A stretch of DNA of 64,000 nt from Papilionanthe hookeriana x Papilionanthe teres (taxonomy: Eukaryota > Streptophyta > Magnoliopsida > Asparagales > Orchidaceae), in contig CM040428.1 in NCBI GenBank assembly GCA_022702705.1, positions 96,606,805-96,670,804 of the forward strand, read 5' to 3'. This document shows, piece after piece, positions 31,417 through 41,588 of the stretch. A program made the position numbers and the translations under genes. The notes under the pieces were generated by a model. It did no database searches and was not told where the DNA came from. It was given only the letters and a program-made list of their open reading frames with translations. Position 1 is the stretch's first letter. Every line of letters begins with the position of its first letter.

Positions 31417-31935
31417 TTTCTGCAGGGCAGATTCCGAATGTCAGTCCTGAATTATGCTTCCTTTCCGTCGTAAAGTTTAGGAAGAAAAAAAAGAAAGAGT
31501 CCTAACACATTTTCGTTTATCTTAGTGCATTTGTGATTTTTTTAAAAGAGATTGTTTGTTAGAAGGTTCGTTTGTTAGAAAAAAAACGATTCAAGAAAAA
31601 AGGGTTATAGAAAAGGTAAAGGGCCCGATTTAGAATTGGAAAGGAAGAGAAAGTCTTATGCAAGACTTCTCGACTCGAAGGGCCGCTCCTAAACTAACAC
31701 CTATTGGGAGTCCACCCACCTCAGAAAAGAGGTAATAGGATCTCGAAACCTCTCTATTTAGGGGTGTCTAAACAGTGACTCCTGAATCCGAGAGGAGTTG
31801 GCTATACTCGTTCAAGACAGAAATGAACGGGGTATTCCAACGGAAGAATGGTAGTTTTGGTCCACAAGGGATATGGACTCACCACCGATTTATGAAAGCA
31901 AAACCATCTAATCAAAAATGGAGAGAGGAACTAGG
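31417..31935 (-). other. Leader of element A
   Basis: Untranslated leader between PBS and ORF1. Contains hairpin SL1 at 31754-31775 (CTATTTAG / CTAAACAG arms on the plus strand, one G-U pair in the RNA), SL2 with ACCTC/GAGGT arms at about 31718-31733, and ACACCTATTGGGAGTCCA at 31697-31714, the anti-PPT segment. Possible packaging or dimerisation structures; inferred from conservation among three copies. Confidence 0.6.
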
Positions 31936-31953
31936 TCCCCAGCGGAGTCGCCA
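31936..31953 (-). other. PBS of element A, tRNA-Arg type
   Basis: Sense strand TGGCGACTCCGCTGGGGA, identical to the PBS of B (40090-40107), 5 nt from the LTR edge. Complementary to the 3' end of a tRNA-Arg as known for Ogre elements. Confidence 0.85.
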
Positions 31954-32176
31954 TAAATTGTACGGCTTATTTTTAGGTTATGTGTTTTGCAAAGGGGTCG
32001 CCTACAGAAGTTGTCGGCGAATTTTTTAGATTTTAAATTTAATTTAAATATATATATAATTTAGAAAGTAGTATTTGATTTTGAAAATAATTTTGAGTTT
32101 GAAAATTTTAAGATATGAAATAAGACCAATCTCACATCCCGAATAGTTTATATAAACGAGCACCGCACCACAAACC

Positions 32177-32202
32177 GTGTATCTATCCCGAAGAATAGAC
32201 AC
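32177..32202 (-). other. Conserved U5 hairpin, right A LTR
   Basis: Same sequence as 8174-8199: stem around a cUUCGg tetraloop on the sense strand. Confidence 0.6.
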
Positions 32203-32629
32203 ACTGCTTGATGATAGGGCTTGATTAAGTAAACTAGAAGATTTGTGACATCTGTTTGGTCTGCGAACCAATTTTATAAGCCGACAAGTTCCCCTGCTTA
32301 ATATAAAGGAATTAAGCAGGGTTTATATTACTTGGGTTCTTAAAGTTCCCTATAAGGGCAATCCCCTATAGTTAATTACATCCTAAGTGACGGGAATCAC
32401 TTAAGAAAACTCTCGATAATAATAAGTGGTTTGCTCTCAAGAATTTCAAAGATTAAGGTTTTCAAAGGATTGGATTTTTGAAATTTCAATAGGGAATGGA
32501 TCAAATTAGGAAAAGTTTATTTTAAGAATCCAAAGGAAGAAAAGTAGGAGAAGCTGAGGATCCAAGAAGAATCTTGGCAACTTCCCACATTATCCTATTA
32601 TTTGGCTTCATTTTGAGAGAATTATTCAA

Positions 32630-32634
32630 TGTTT
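32630..32634. repeat. Target-site duplication of B, left copy
   Basis: TGTTT directly before the B LTR start; the partner is 60823-60827. The unoccupied site in the left A LTR reads TATTT at 8627-8631. Confidence 0.9.
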
Positions 32635-32638
32635 TGTT

Positions 32639-32659
32639 GACCTCATTTTTGATGAGGTC
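32639..32659 (+). other. LTR-terminal hairpin, B 5' LTR
   Basis: GACCTCAT (32639-32646) and ATGAGGTC (32652-32659), perfect 8-bp stem with a 5-nt loop, beginning 4 nt inside the LTR. The same is seen at 53339-53359 and in A. Confidence 0.55.
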
Positions 32660-35013
32660 TTCTCTTCTTCTCTTTAGTACTTAGGATCTAGCCTTAGGCT
32701 TTTCCTTTGACTATCTTAGAGGACTAGAATTGGGACCCACCTTTTAGAAATTCAAACCACTTCTTAACTCCCTGCAAACTCCACAAACTTGACTATAGAC
32801 CCCTAATCACCTAGAGGGTTGAAATCAAATGTGGAAGTTTAAGGATGAGTTCCTATAGGACTCTTTGGCCTTAGGACTGCCCTGGGTGGCCTGGTCTGGT
32901 GAAGGGGCTGGCTGACACACACACCACACTTATACACTACACTTTCACACACCTCCTAAAACCACACTTATACCTAACTTGACCTCCTGACTCATGTAGA
33001 TGATTCACATGGATGGTCCTTAACCCCTAAGCCCTTGGCTAAGAGGGTTAGGAACAACATAGTGAAAGCCTCAAATGAGTCCCTTCATGGCTCATGTGGG
33101 CTTGATATGGCTTCATGGCTCAACCAAAATGATTTCACTCCACTCAAATTCACCCAATCTTCAATTTTCCAAATTTTCAATTTTTGACCCCCGGGACCCT
33201 ACACCCCCGCCTAGCCTACCCAAAACCCTTGAAATTACCCAAATTTTTCAAAATTTCCTAAATTACCCAAAATTCCTCAAAATTAATCCCAAACATTTCC
33301 ACATCACTCAAATTGATCATCCATACCCAAAAATACCAAAAATTCCAAGAAAACCTCCCAATACCCTCCAAATACCCAAAATACCCCACTTGGCCAAAAA
33401 ATCCAAAAATTCAGAAAATTCCCAGCAAATTCCAAAAAATCCCAAATATTCCCAATTTCATTTTCTCCAACTATACTATGGGCCAATTTTGTCAATTTAC
33501 CCCACTTTTGTCAAAACCCCTAATTTGACCCATTTTAACCCTAAGTGAACCCAATGTCAAACCAAACCTATCCAATTGACCCAAATTCTGGTCCAATGCA
33601 ATTCTAAACTTCAATTCAACATTCCCAACACCAATCAAGATCAAATCCAAGTCCAATTTGATTGACATTTGGATCCAATTTCACTTTTGGCCTTAAAGCC
33701 CAATTTGGACCGATGACCCAAACCTAACCCAAACTCACCCAATTCAACTCCAATTAACCCCAAATCTTTTCTAAATCTTCCTTAGCATCCCCACAAGCAT
33801 AACACTAACATGATTTGCCCAAAATTTTGACCCAAACCCCACTCAAATTCAACCCAAAGCTAAGAGGCCCAATTTTGACCTAAACCCAAACCTAACCCAA
33901 ATGGGCCCAAACCCCAAAATCAAAACCCAACCAAAGCCAAAACCTCTTTGAAACACTCCCATAAACATTTCTCAATATTGATTTTACATCAATTTCAACC
34001 CTAGCCCAACATTGGCCCAAGTTAGCCCAACTTGACCTATATTGGCCCATTTACCAAATCAACCCAAATTCAACTCAATTCAAACCCAAACCACCTCAAA
34101 TTCATTTCAAATCACTCAAGATAAATCCATGAGCTAAACCCAACAATTATTTGGCCCAAGTCTTTACCAAAATTTCATCCCAAAATCCATTTTAAAAATT
34201 CAAAAGCCCACCTTCCTAAACCATTTTAAAAGCCCATCCTTCACCACATCCAAAAGCCCAAAATCCACCCTAAAGCCCACATGACATCTCCATTTGTCAT
34301 CCACTTAATTAAATCCATTACCTAAGTCCTAAATTCATCATCAAATAATTCCAAATCAAGCCCCATACAAATTCCCATCAAAATATCAAAATTTTCTTAA
34401 ATCCATTTTCATGAAATTGATTAAACTTTTTGCCAAGCCAAAGGTGAGCCATGCAAGCCATGGACAAGCCACATGAAGCCATGGAAGGCTTGACATGTGA
34501 TCAAGCCATTAATGGCAAAAGGAGGGGCCCCTTTCCTAATCCTCCTTAAACCTTTTTTTACCTTAAGCATGTCACACACTAAACCATGCTTAGCCACCTC
34601 ATCATGGATGGAGACCACACCATTCTCTCTTGGCTGACCCAAGTGATCCTTTTCAGCCCAAGACCAGGCCTTGGGTGGTGAACCTAGCCCAAAACCATGG
34701 GTTGACTCATTTGAACCCAAAATGGTCTTCCCCCCATTCTATTTCAATCCAAGCTCTTTACACATGGCATTTGCCAATTGCCTACACTAAACCCTAGCCC
34801 TGACCCACCTGAGCAAGATGGTGACCCATGCCTGGCCGGCCAGCCACCAGGCCGCCGGAAAACACCATGGCCGAGAGCACACATGTGAGCCCAACTTGGA
34901 ATTCTCACCTGCTGAGCTGCCCCATCCCCGGTGGCCATTGGAGCTATTCTTCTCTTGCCGAGAGCAGCTGATCCCAAGCCCTAACTCTCCACGGGAGGCC
35001 CTCCACCCTCTCC

Positions 35014-35021
35014 TATTTAAA
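35014..35021 (+). promoter_or_regulatory. TATA-like box, B 5' LTR
   Basis: TATTTAAA in CTCCTATTTAAACTCC, conserved in position with A (13113-13120). Proposed core promoter of the genomic RNA; start expected near 35045. Confidence 0.5.
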
Positions 35022-35440
35022 CTCCACCCCTCTCGGCCATGAGAGGTGCTGAAACAAACCTTAAGGAAACTCTGCCAAAATTGTTCCAGACTCCTCCCCA
35101 TGCACAGAGCACTTGATCCCCAGTGAGATCCCCCCTGCCATTTCTTCTCTGTGAGCTCAATTTCAGAGTTGAAATTCCACCCAAAACCGGGACACTTCTC
35201 CACGGTGGACCAATCCTCAAATTGATTGGTTCTACACCTTCACCGGACCGAGGGAAGGTGTCCACCAGCAAAAGCCCCATCTCCGAGGCCACCCGAGTTT
35301 CTCCGGCCTCCAAGCTTTGTGATCGGGCTTGGTCGAAATCACATCTAGACAATTCACCGGACCGGGAGACTTCATCCGGAGCTTGCTAGGATCCAATCGA
35401 AGATGCAACAACTCTCAGATTGAAGCCACACTTCTCTGAG

Positions 35441-35450
35441 CAAAGGTATG
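35441..35450 (+). promoter_or_regulatory. Candidate 5' splice site in B LTR
   Basis: CAAAG|GTATG with GT at 35446-35447, about 400 nt after the expected transcription start and preserved in every LTR copy of the window where that part is present. Possible donor for the ORF3 mRNA. Confidence 0.35.
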
Positions 35451-35639
35451 AACTAATTCTTCATCCCGAGCTTCTGGAGATTCTCCATTTCAAATGCTTT
35501 AATTTCAATGCATGATAGCCATATAGATGTGTTTGTCTCTTCAAGACGAATCCATAGAGCATAAGAACATGAAAATCCATTGAGTATCGAGTGAGATATT
35601 AGGGATTTAGTGTGGACGGCTCTCGGGTGAGAACACTTG

Positions 35640-35826
35640 GGGACGATGAACGGATGCCGTTCATTTAATACACGCGCGGACGGACGGCCAGGATCGCGTC
35701 GGATCAGAAGACGGTACGAGAACCGCGGGGCCCGGGCTGCTGAGTCAGATGGCGGCGTCGAATGGGAGCGCGACGCGTGTGCTTTCGGAGATGCGGAGGA
35801 TGAGTTGGCGCCGCGTGGATAAATAG
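35640..35826 (+). promoter_or_regulatory. GC-rich block with TGAGTCA, B 5' LTR
   Basis: CG-rich island with many CGCG and GGACGG motifs, a GAACGG/CCGTTC inverted repeat at its start, TGAGTCA at 35741-35747, and ATAAATAG (35819-35826) directly after it. It may be a second promoter or an enhancer. An open frame of 61 codons runs through it but is not conserved in A, so I do not call a gene. Confidence 0.4.
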
Positions 35827-37634
35827 AAAATTAGGGTATTTTTTTATTTATTTAATTACCTAAACTTCAAAAATTCATAACTCTATGTAGGAAAATCAGA
35901 AAAATAAAATAAAAATACTCTCTTGCTCAGTGAACAGAGGAGAATAATGTAGAAAACAAATCATTTAATTTCATCAAGTTTTTTATTTTTTATAATTTAT
36001 TTACTCCCTGCATACTTTTAATTCTCCATGCATGTATACAATTCACCATGGCATGAGACCATAGGGCTTTTGAAGCCTCTGAATTTGGGAACATTCCCTA
36101 AATTTTCCAAAGTCGAGGCCATCCCTATGAAAAGTTATTGATTTTTCAAATTCAGGTTACTGTTTTAAGTATTTTAATTCCAATAAATAGCATGTTGTGA
36201 AATAAATTCTAGGAAAATTTGGTGATGTTCCTTATGACCAGAGGACCCTAGGAAAAATAGGTTTTGAGTTAGTTCATTTAAAACAACCCTAATTGGCTTA
36301 AACACCCAAAATAGATCTCTAATTAATTAGAGCTAACCATACATCAAATTGACTTTAAATCAATTCTCCACTGATCTTTAGGATCAGAGGAGCCCACCAT
36401 AAAAATTTGAGGTCAATTGGACTTGGTTAGCCCTACTAATTGGGTTGATTAAGCCATTTAGTCATTTTAAACTTTAAAAATTCATAACTTTCAAAATACT
36501 TTTTAAAAATTCACCAAATTGGTTTTGGAGCCTCTCTGATATCAGGGGAATTTAAGAAAATTAAAATTTCAATTTTCTAAAAAAGTAGATTTTTAATATT
36601 ATTTTAATATTTTAATAATTAAAAAATAATAAAAATCACAAAAAAAATAAAATTCACCAAAAAGTCACATTTTGAATTTTAGTCACTTAGGAGCAAACCC
36701 TACATTTTTCCTAGGTCTATTTAGTGAGATATTAAATTTTAAAGCTCTAGGATAATTTTAAAATTAAAAAAATGTATTTTCTAGCATTTTCACTAAAATA
36801 ATTATAATAAATCATAGAAAAATCAGAAAATTGCAAAATTTGATTCTCTGATTTCCTTGATATCAGAGAGATTTTTGAAAAATATAAAATTCATTTTTCA
36901 ACATTTATTTTATTTTTAAATTAATTAACACTCCAAAACTTAAAATAATTATAATAAAAATAATATAATTGAAAAAATCACCAAAGTTGGTCCAAGAGGT
37001 TCTCTGGTCATTAGGAATGTCCCCTAATTCTCTTAAGGACAGAAACTTTCCCTTGGTCATGTTATTAAATTTTCCTTGGAAATCTCTATTTTCCACCAAA
37101 AATAATTATATAAATAAATTAAATACAGAAAAATCACATTTTCTCCTCTCATGTCTTTATTGACATATGAGTGAAGTCACATAAAAATTTCAAGTTCATT
37201 TGAGTTCAATTTAGTGAGTTATGAAATTATTAAGCTTAAAGGGTAAAGTGGTAATTAAAATTTTTAACCCTTAATTAAAACTTTAGGTTTAATAAAAAAT
37301 TAACAAGTAAAATATTTGATCTTAATCTGATTTGGATGATTGAAGTTTAAATAATTAAAGGGTAGAAACCCGTTAAACAATTTAAAATGATTAAGCCTTA
37401 ATTAAATAATTGATTAAGTTTGGAAGAATAATAAAATTGGAATTATTAAAATATGGATATTATTAGGAAGATATTTATTCTTTAATTTAAAAATCCCTAA
37501 ATTAATCATCTCATTAATATTCAATTCTTAATTAAAATGATAACTCAAATTTAAAATATTAAAAGACTTAATCATTAAACCAAAACTAAATTATTAAACT
37601 CTTTTAAAATTTTAATTAAAATAAAAAAAATGAT

Positions 37635-37960
37635 AATAAAATTAAATTAAATTAAATTAAAATAAATCAAACTAAATTAAATTAAATTAAATAAATAAAT
37701 CAAATTAAAATAAATAAAACAAATAAATTAAATTAAATTAAATTAATTAAATTAAATTAAATAAACAGATTAAATTAAATTTAATTAAATTAAATAATTA
37801 AATTAAATTAAATTAAATTAAATCAAATTAAATTAAATGAAATCAAATTAAATTAAATTAAATCAAATTAAATTAAATCAAATCAAACTAAATTGAATTA
37901 AATTGAATTAAATTAAATTAAAACTCATTAAATTAAATTAAATTAAACTAAGTTGGATTA
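37635..37960. repeat. AAATTAAATTAA-type array, B 5' LTR
   Basis: Low-complexity AAATTAAATT array, reverse complement of the A array, at the same LTR position. Confidence 0.85.
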
Positions 37961-39843
37961 AATATAACATCACCAAAGACATGAAGAATTCAAAATAAAT
38001 CTAAAATAACTTGAACACTATTCCAAATTTAAACTCATTAATTGAAATTAAACTAAATCACAAACCATCTGAACACCAATTTACCCTCAAATGCTTTAGT
38101 CATCATAACTCCTAAACAAAATATCAAGTGAAATGTTACTTCACTTATAGGATATTCAAATGTCCTAGTTCACTGAGCAAGTTAACAAAACTTGAATCCC
38201 TGGACGATTAATTCATTTACATAATTAAATTCATTTGGACTTAAAACAATCCTAGAAATATTGAAAAGATGTTTAAGATTATTCTTAAGCACTTCCTCAA
38301 TATGATAGGATGTTTATAAGAACAATTGGACTTAATTATTCTTTGATGAAGAAAATCGTCCTCAAACAAAAGCACAAAGAACCTAGACGTCATAGGAAAT
38401 GACTAGCTATAGGATTAGGAACTTGGTAGAAAACCATAACCCTTACCTTAGCTTTACCTAGGAATTTGCTTAAATATTTCTAATTGTGTTTTAAGTGCAG
38501 CTTGGGATGACGGGAAGACCCTCTAGGTACGCTTTTATTTTATTGCAATTTACTTTCTTGCAATTTACGTTATTGCAATTTATTTAACTGCATTGCACTT
38601 ACTTTTCTTGCATGATAAACAACTGTTGCATGAAAACTCACACCTTTAGGATAGCCCCTAAAACTGAAACCAAAACTAAGTTAAAAGTCATTGCAAGATA
38701 AAATTCACCGCCACAACATTTCAAAATATAAAACAACTCAAAATTTAATCACAAACGAACACAAAACTACAATTACAACTAAATTAAAACTTCCTGTTGG
38801 ATGATCGGGAATACCTCGGATGATGTAACCTACGTGTTGCTAACGGGATTTCCCACGATCTAAATGAAAGTGTGGAACTCATTCAGTTGAGTTTAGCAAA
38901 TTCATCCGGACTAAGTGAATCCGATAAAAATAATGATGCCGGAAGGATGGAACCGTGGGATCTTAACCGGTGTCGTTATAATCAACTTTAAGATTTGTTT
39001 TAATTAAAACATAAAAAAAATACTTGGAAATTAAGATTTGCTCTAAACCAAAAAACTTTTCTCATCCCCTGATTTATGATTTCTAAAACTAAACCTCTGC
39101 AACAACAAGGAGCTCGGAGCATGGTGGGCAGCACGGCCATCGTCATCAGCAAAACCTGAATCTACATCAGCAAAACTTTCCTAGAATTAAATAACAAAAC
39201 CATAGGACTTCGAGGTAGTTTGCCTAGTGCAACATAAATCCTCAACTCTTCGTTAGGCATTTGCATTGCAAATTAAGCCCTAACCGGTTTTAGGATTCCG
39301 AGGTAGTCGTTCGATACGACATAAACCCTCACATCTTCGAGGCTATTTGTGTGATTTTATCATACAAATATAAGTCTTAATTAATTAAAATCGAAAAGAT
39401 CAAAACATTTAAATAAATATTAGGACTTTCCTAAACTCAAGCCAAACGATAGGATAGTCGGGAAATTACCGAAGTTCGCTTCGAATCTGTGATTTCTCCT
39501 ACTTTTCTTCCTTTGGATTCTCAAAACAAAATGTTCCAAATTTGATCCATTCCCTATTGAAATTCCAAATTTCAATCCCTTGAAAATCTTAAACTTTGAA
39601 ATTCTTGAGAGCAGAATTATTGATTATTATCGAGAGTTTCTTAGGTGGTTCCCATCACTTAAGATGTAATTAACTATAGGGGCTTGCCCTTATAGGGAAT
39701 TTTAAAGAACCTGGGTAATATAAACCTCGTTTAATGTTTTCATATTAAGCGGGGAATTTTGTCGGCTTATAAAATTGGTTCGCGGACTAAACGGATGTCA
39801 CAAATCTTCTAGTTTATTTAATCGAGCCCCACCGTCAAGCAGT

Positions 39844-39869
39844 GTGTCTATCCTTAGGGATAGATACAC
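39844..39869 (+). other. Conserved U5 hairpin, B 5' LTR
   Basis: GTGTCTATCC, loop TTAG, GGATAGATACAC. Where A has a U-G pair B has C-G, a change that keeps the stem. It falls inside a 76-codon open frame (39775-40005) that is also open in A, but base-level conservation is equally high and no function is suggested. Confidence 0.6.
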
Positions 39870-40089
39870 GGTTTGTGGTGCGGTGCTAGTTTATATAAAC
39901 TATTTGGGATGTGAGATCGGTTTAATCTCATATCTTAAAACCTTCAAATTTAAAATTATTTTTCAAAATCAAACACTACTTTTCAAAATTATTTATTTAA
40001 ATTAAATTAAAAATCCGCCGACAACTTCTGTTTGGCGACCCCCCTTTTCAAAATAAAACACAAAACCTAAAAATATGCCGACAGATTTC

Positions 40090-40107
40090 TGGCGACTCCG
40101 CTGGGGA
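40090..40107 (+). other. PBS of element B, tRNA-Arg type
   Basis: TGGCGACTCCGCTGGGGA, 6 nt after the LTR end. Identical to the PBS of A. Confidence 0.9.
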
Positions 40108-40613
40108 CTAATTCCTCTCTCCATTATAATCAAATAATTCTGCTTTAAAAAATCGGTAGTGCATCCATGTCCTTAGTGGATCAAACTACCCTTCTTTCCG
40201 TTGGAGTACTATGTTCATTTCTACCTTGAATAAGTATAGCCAACATTCTCTCGGATTTAGGAGCCACTGTTTAGACACCCCTAAACAGAGAGATTCCGAG
40301 ATCCTTTTACCTCATTTCTGAGGTGGGGTGGACCCCCAATAAGTGTTAGTCTAGGAATGATCCTTCGAGTCGAGGAGTCTTGCTTAAGACTCTCTTTTCC
40401 TTTCCAACTCCGAATCAGATTCCTTACCTTCTCTACACCTTTGAACATTCCGTTCTAAATAAACAAACCCTCTAATAAGTGATTCTTTTAACAAATGATT
40501 CCTTCTTATAAATACATGAACAAGAATGAGTTCGGACTCTTTTCAATTCCTTTCTTTTCGTCCTAAAGGAAAGAAGCATAACTTGGGACTGACAACCAAA
40601 ATCTACTCGCGAA
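40108..40613 (+). other. Leader of element B with hairpins and anti-PPT segment
   Basis: Noncoding leader. SL1 at 40267-40288: CTGTTTAG, loop ACACCC, CTAAACAG, a perfect 8-bp stem. SL2 at about 40310-40325: ACCTCA, loop TTTC, TGAGGT. Then TGGACCCCCAATAAGTGT at 40329-40346, complementary at 17 of 18 positions to ACACCTATTGGGGGTCCA next to the 3' LTR (53315-53332). The order is the same in A and in the truncated left unit. Confidence 0.65.
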
Positions 40614-41588
40614 ATGGAAGCCCCAAAGCCGATTTTCTCCTTCACCAATGGATCGGACTTCGCCGTCTATAAGGATGAGCTCGCCCGACAATGGGATCAT
40701 CCGATTCGGACAAGGATTTGAAAACACGAATGTCAAGTTCACCGACGTCTCCCTCTTTGCACTGACGAACAAGGTATCTGAAGCTGAGGAGCCGCTGCTT
40801 GAGTTCAACCTTAGGTCGACCCAAGAGTTTCCTCCCCTGCAAAGGATCCCGACTAGGAGGAGTACTGCCATCCGCAGGAGGACTGTTCTTACTACCCCCA
40901 CTGGTCTAGTTGTTTCGCACCTACCCCGACTTCGCCAAATCGAAGGGGAAAGAAATCCGGAACTATGGTAAACCCGTTACCGTGGATGGTACGGATCTTC
41001 CGTAAGACCTTCGTTTTCGAAATCGGGTCCGGTTCAAAGATTCCGTCACCGACAAAGACCCAAAGAAGAAACGAAGTAGAAGGATCGCCAGAGAAGCCAG
41101 AGCTGCTGAAATTGCTTTCCTGGAGGAAATCCCAGAACTGCCTGAATATACACCGCTGCCAGAAAAAACACCGCTGCCTGACTACATACCACTTTTGGGA
41201 GGAAGCAGGTTCCATCTCCTCTCCGCCGCAGAGGATGACGAGAATGTTCGCAAGATTGCTGCCACATTACCTCAGCCCGCATATTACAACGATAGCCGCA
41301 AGAAAACAACTAGAACTACGCCGTTTGCTCGACTGCAAACTTTGGTAGAAAGGTTAGCAAAGAAGGAAAACTGCCCCATATCGAAGATTCTACGAAGGAT
41401 GGGGCGGGTGCCAGTCAAATCCCGTCTTGGACCCCGAGTAGAACCCGCCGTCATGATAGAAAAGCCAAGTAAAAGAATGAAGGCTAGTCCGCCTGTCGTA
41501 GTCTCAGGATTACGGATTAGGGAGGATACCACCTTCCGAGCATTTGGCCGACGGACCATCCGGTCCTAGACCTTCCGCTGCTAGAAGG
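40614..41588 (+). pseudogene. ORF1 of element B
   Basis: Start ATG 40614 (MEAPKPIFSFTNGSDFAVYK), in good agreement with A. One extra base near 40685 shifts the frame; the continuation is in the frame open from 40648 (IIRFGQGFENTNVKFTDV, QEFPPLQRIPTRRS). A further shift leads to the 41195-41569 frame (GSRFHLLSAAEDDENVRKIA, LARLQTLVERLAKKENCPIS). Function unknown. The last part matches the A sequence leading into gag without a natural stop, so ORF1 may be the N-terminal part of a larger gag polyprotein. Confidence 0.7.

Larger units (their letters stand above)
31959..32634 (-). repeat. Right LTR of A, part 1 (U5 end)
   Basis: 676 bp matching 7956-8631 of the left LTR. Carries the U5 hairpin (32177-32202). 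It ends at the insertion of element B and resumes at 60828. Its last five bases TGTTT are the target-site duplication. Confidence 0.9.
32635..40083 (+). repeat. 5' LTR of element B, 7.4 kb
   Basis: Starts TGTTGACCTC and ends GCCGACA. In order: terminal hairpin 32639-32659, C/A-rich U3 33110-34420, TATTTAAA at 35014-35021, candidate splice donor 35446, GC-rich block 35640-35820 followed by ATAAATAG at 35819-35826, AT-rich R/U5 with a TTTAA-type array at 37635-37960, and U5 hairpin 39844-39869. Stretches longer than 300 bp between these hold no gene I can support; the longest open frames (33075-33548, 35017-35352) come from skewed composition. Confidence 0.95.

Noticed and set aside
33075..33548. 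Pro/Asn-rich open frames in the LTR U3 (also 14603-14944 and 53565-54029)
   Set aside because: They result from the C/A-rich composition, change frame and start between LTR copies and resemble no protein.
39775..40005. 76-codon ORF conserved in all LTR ends (MVRxxNxCHKSSS)
   Set aside because: Open in all four copies, but the underlying DNA is equally conserved and carries an RNA hairpin; no codon-biased substitution pattern that I can see, and no domain.
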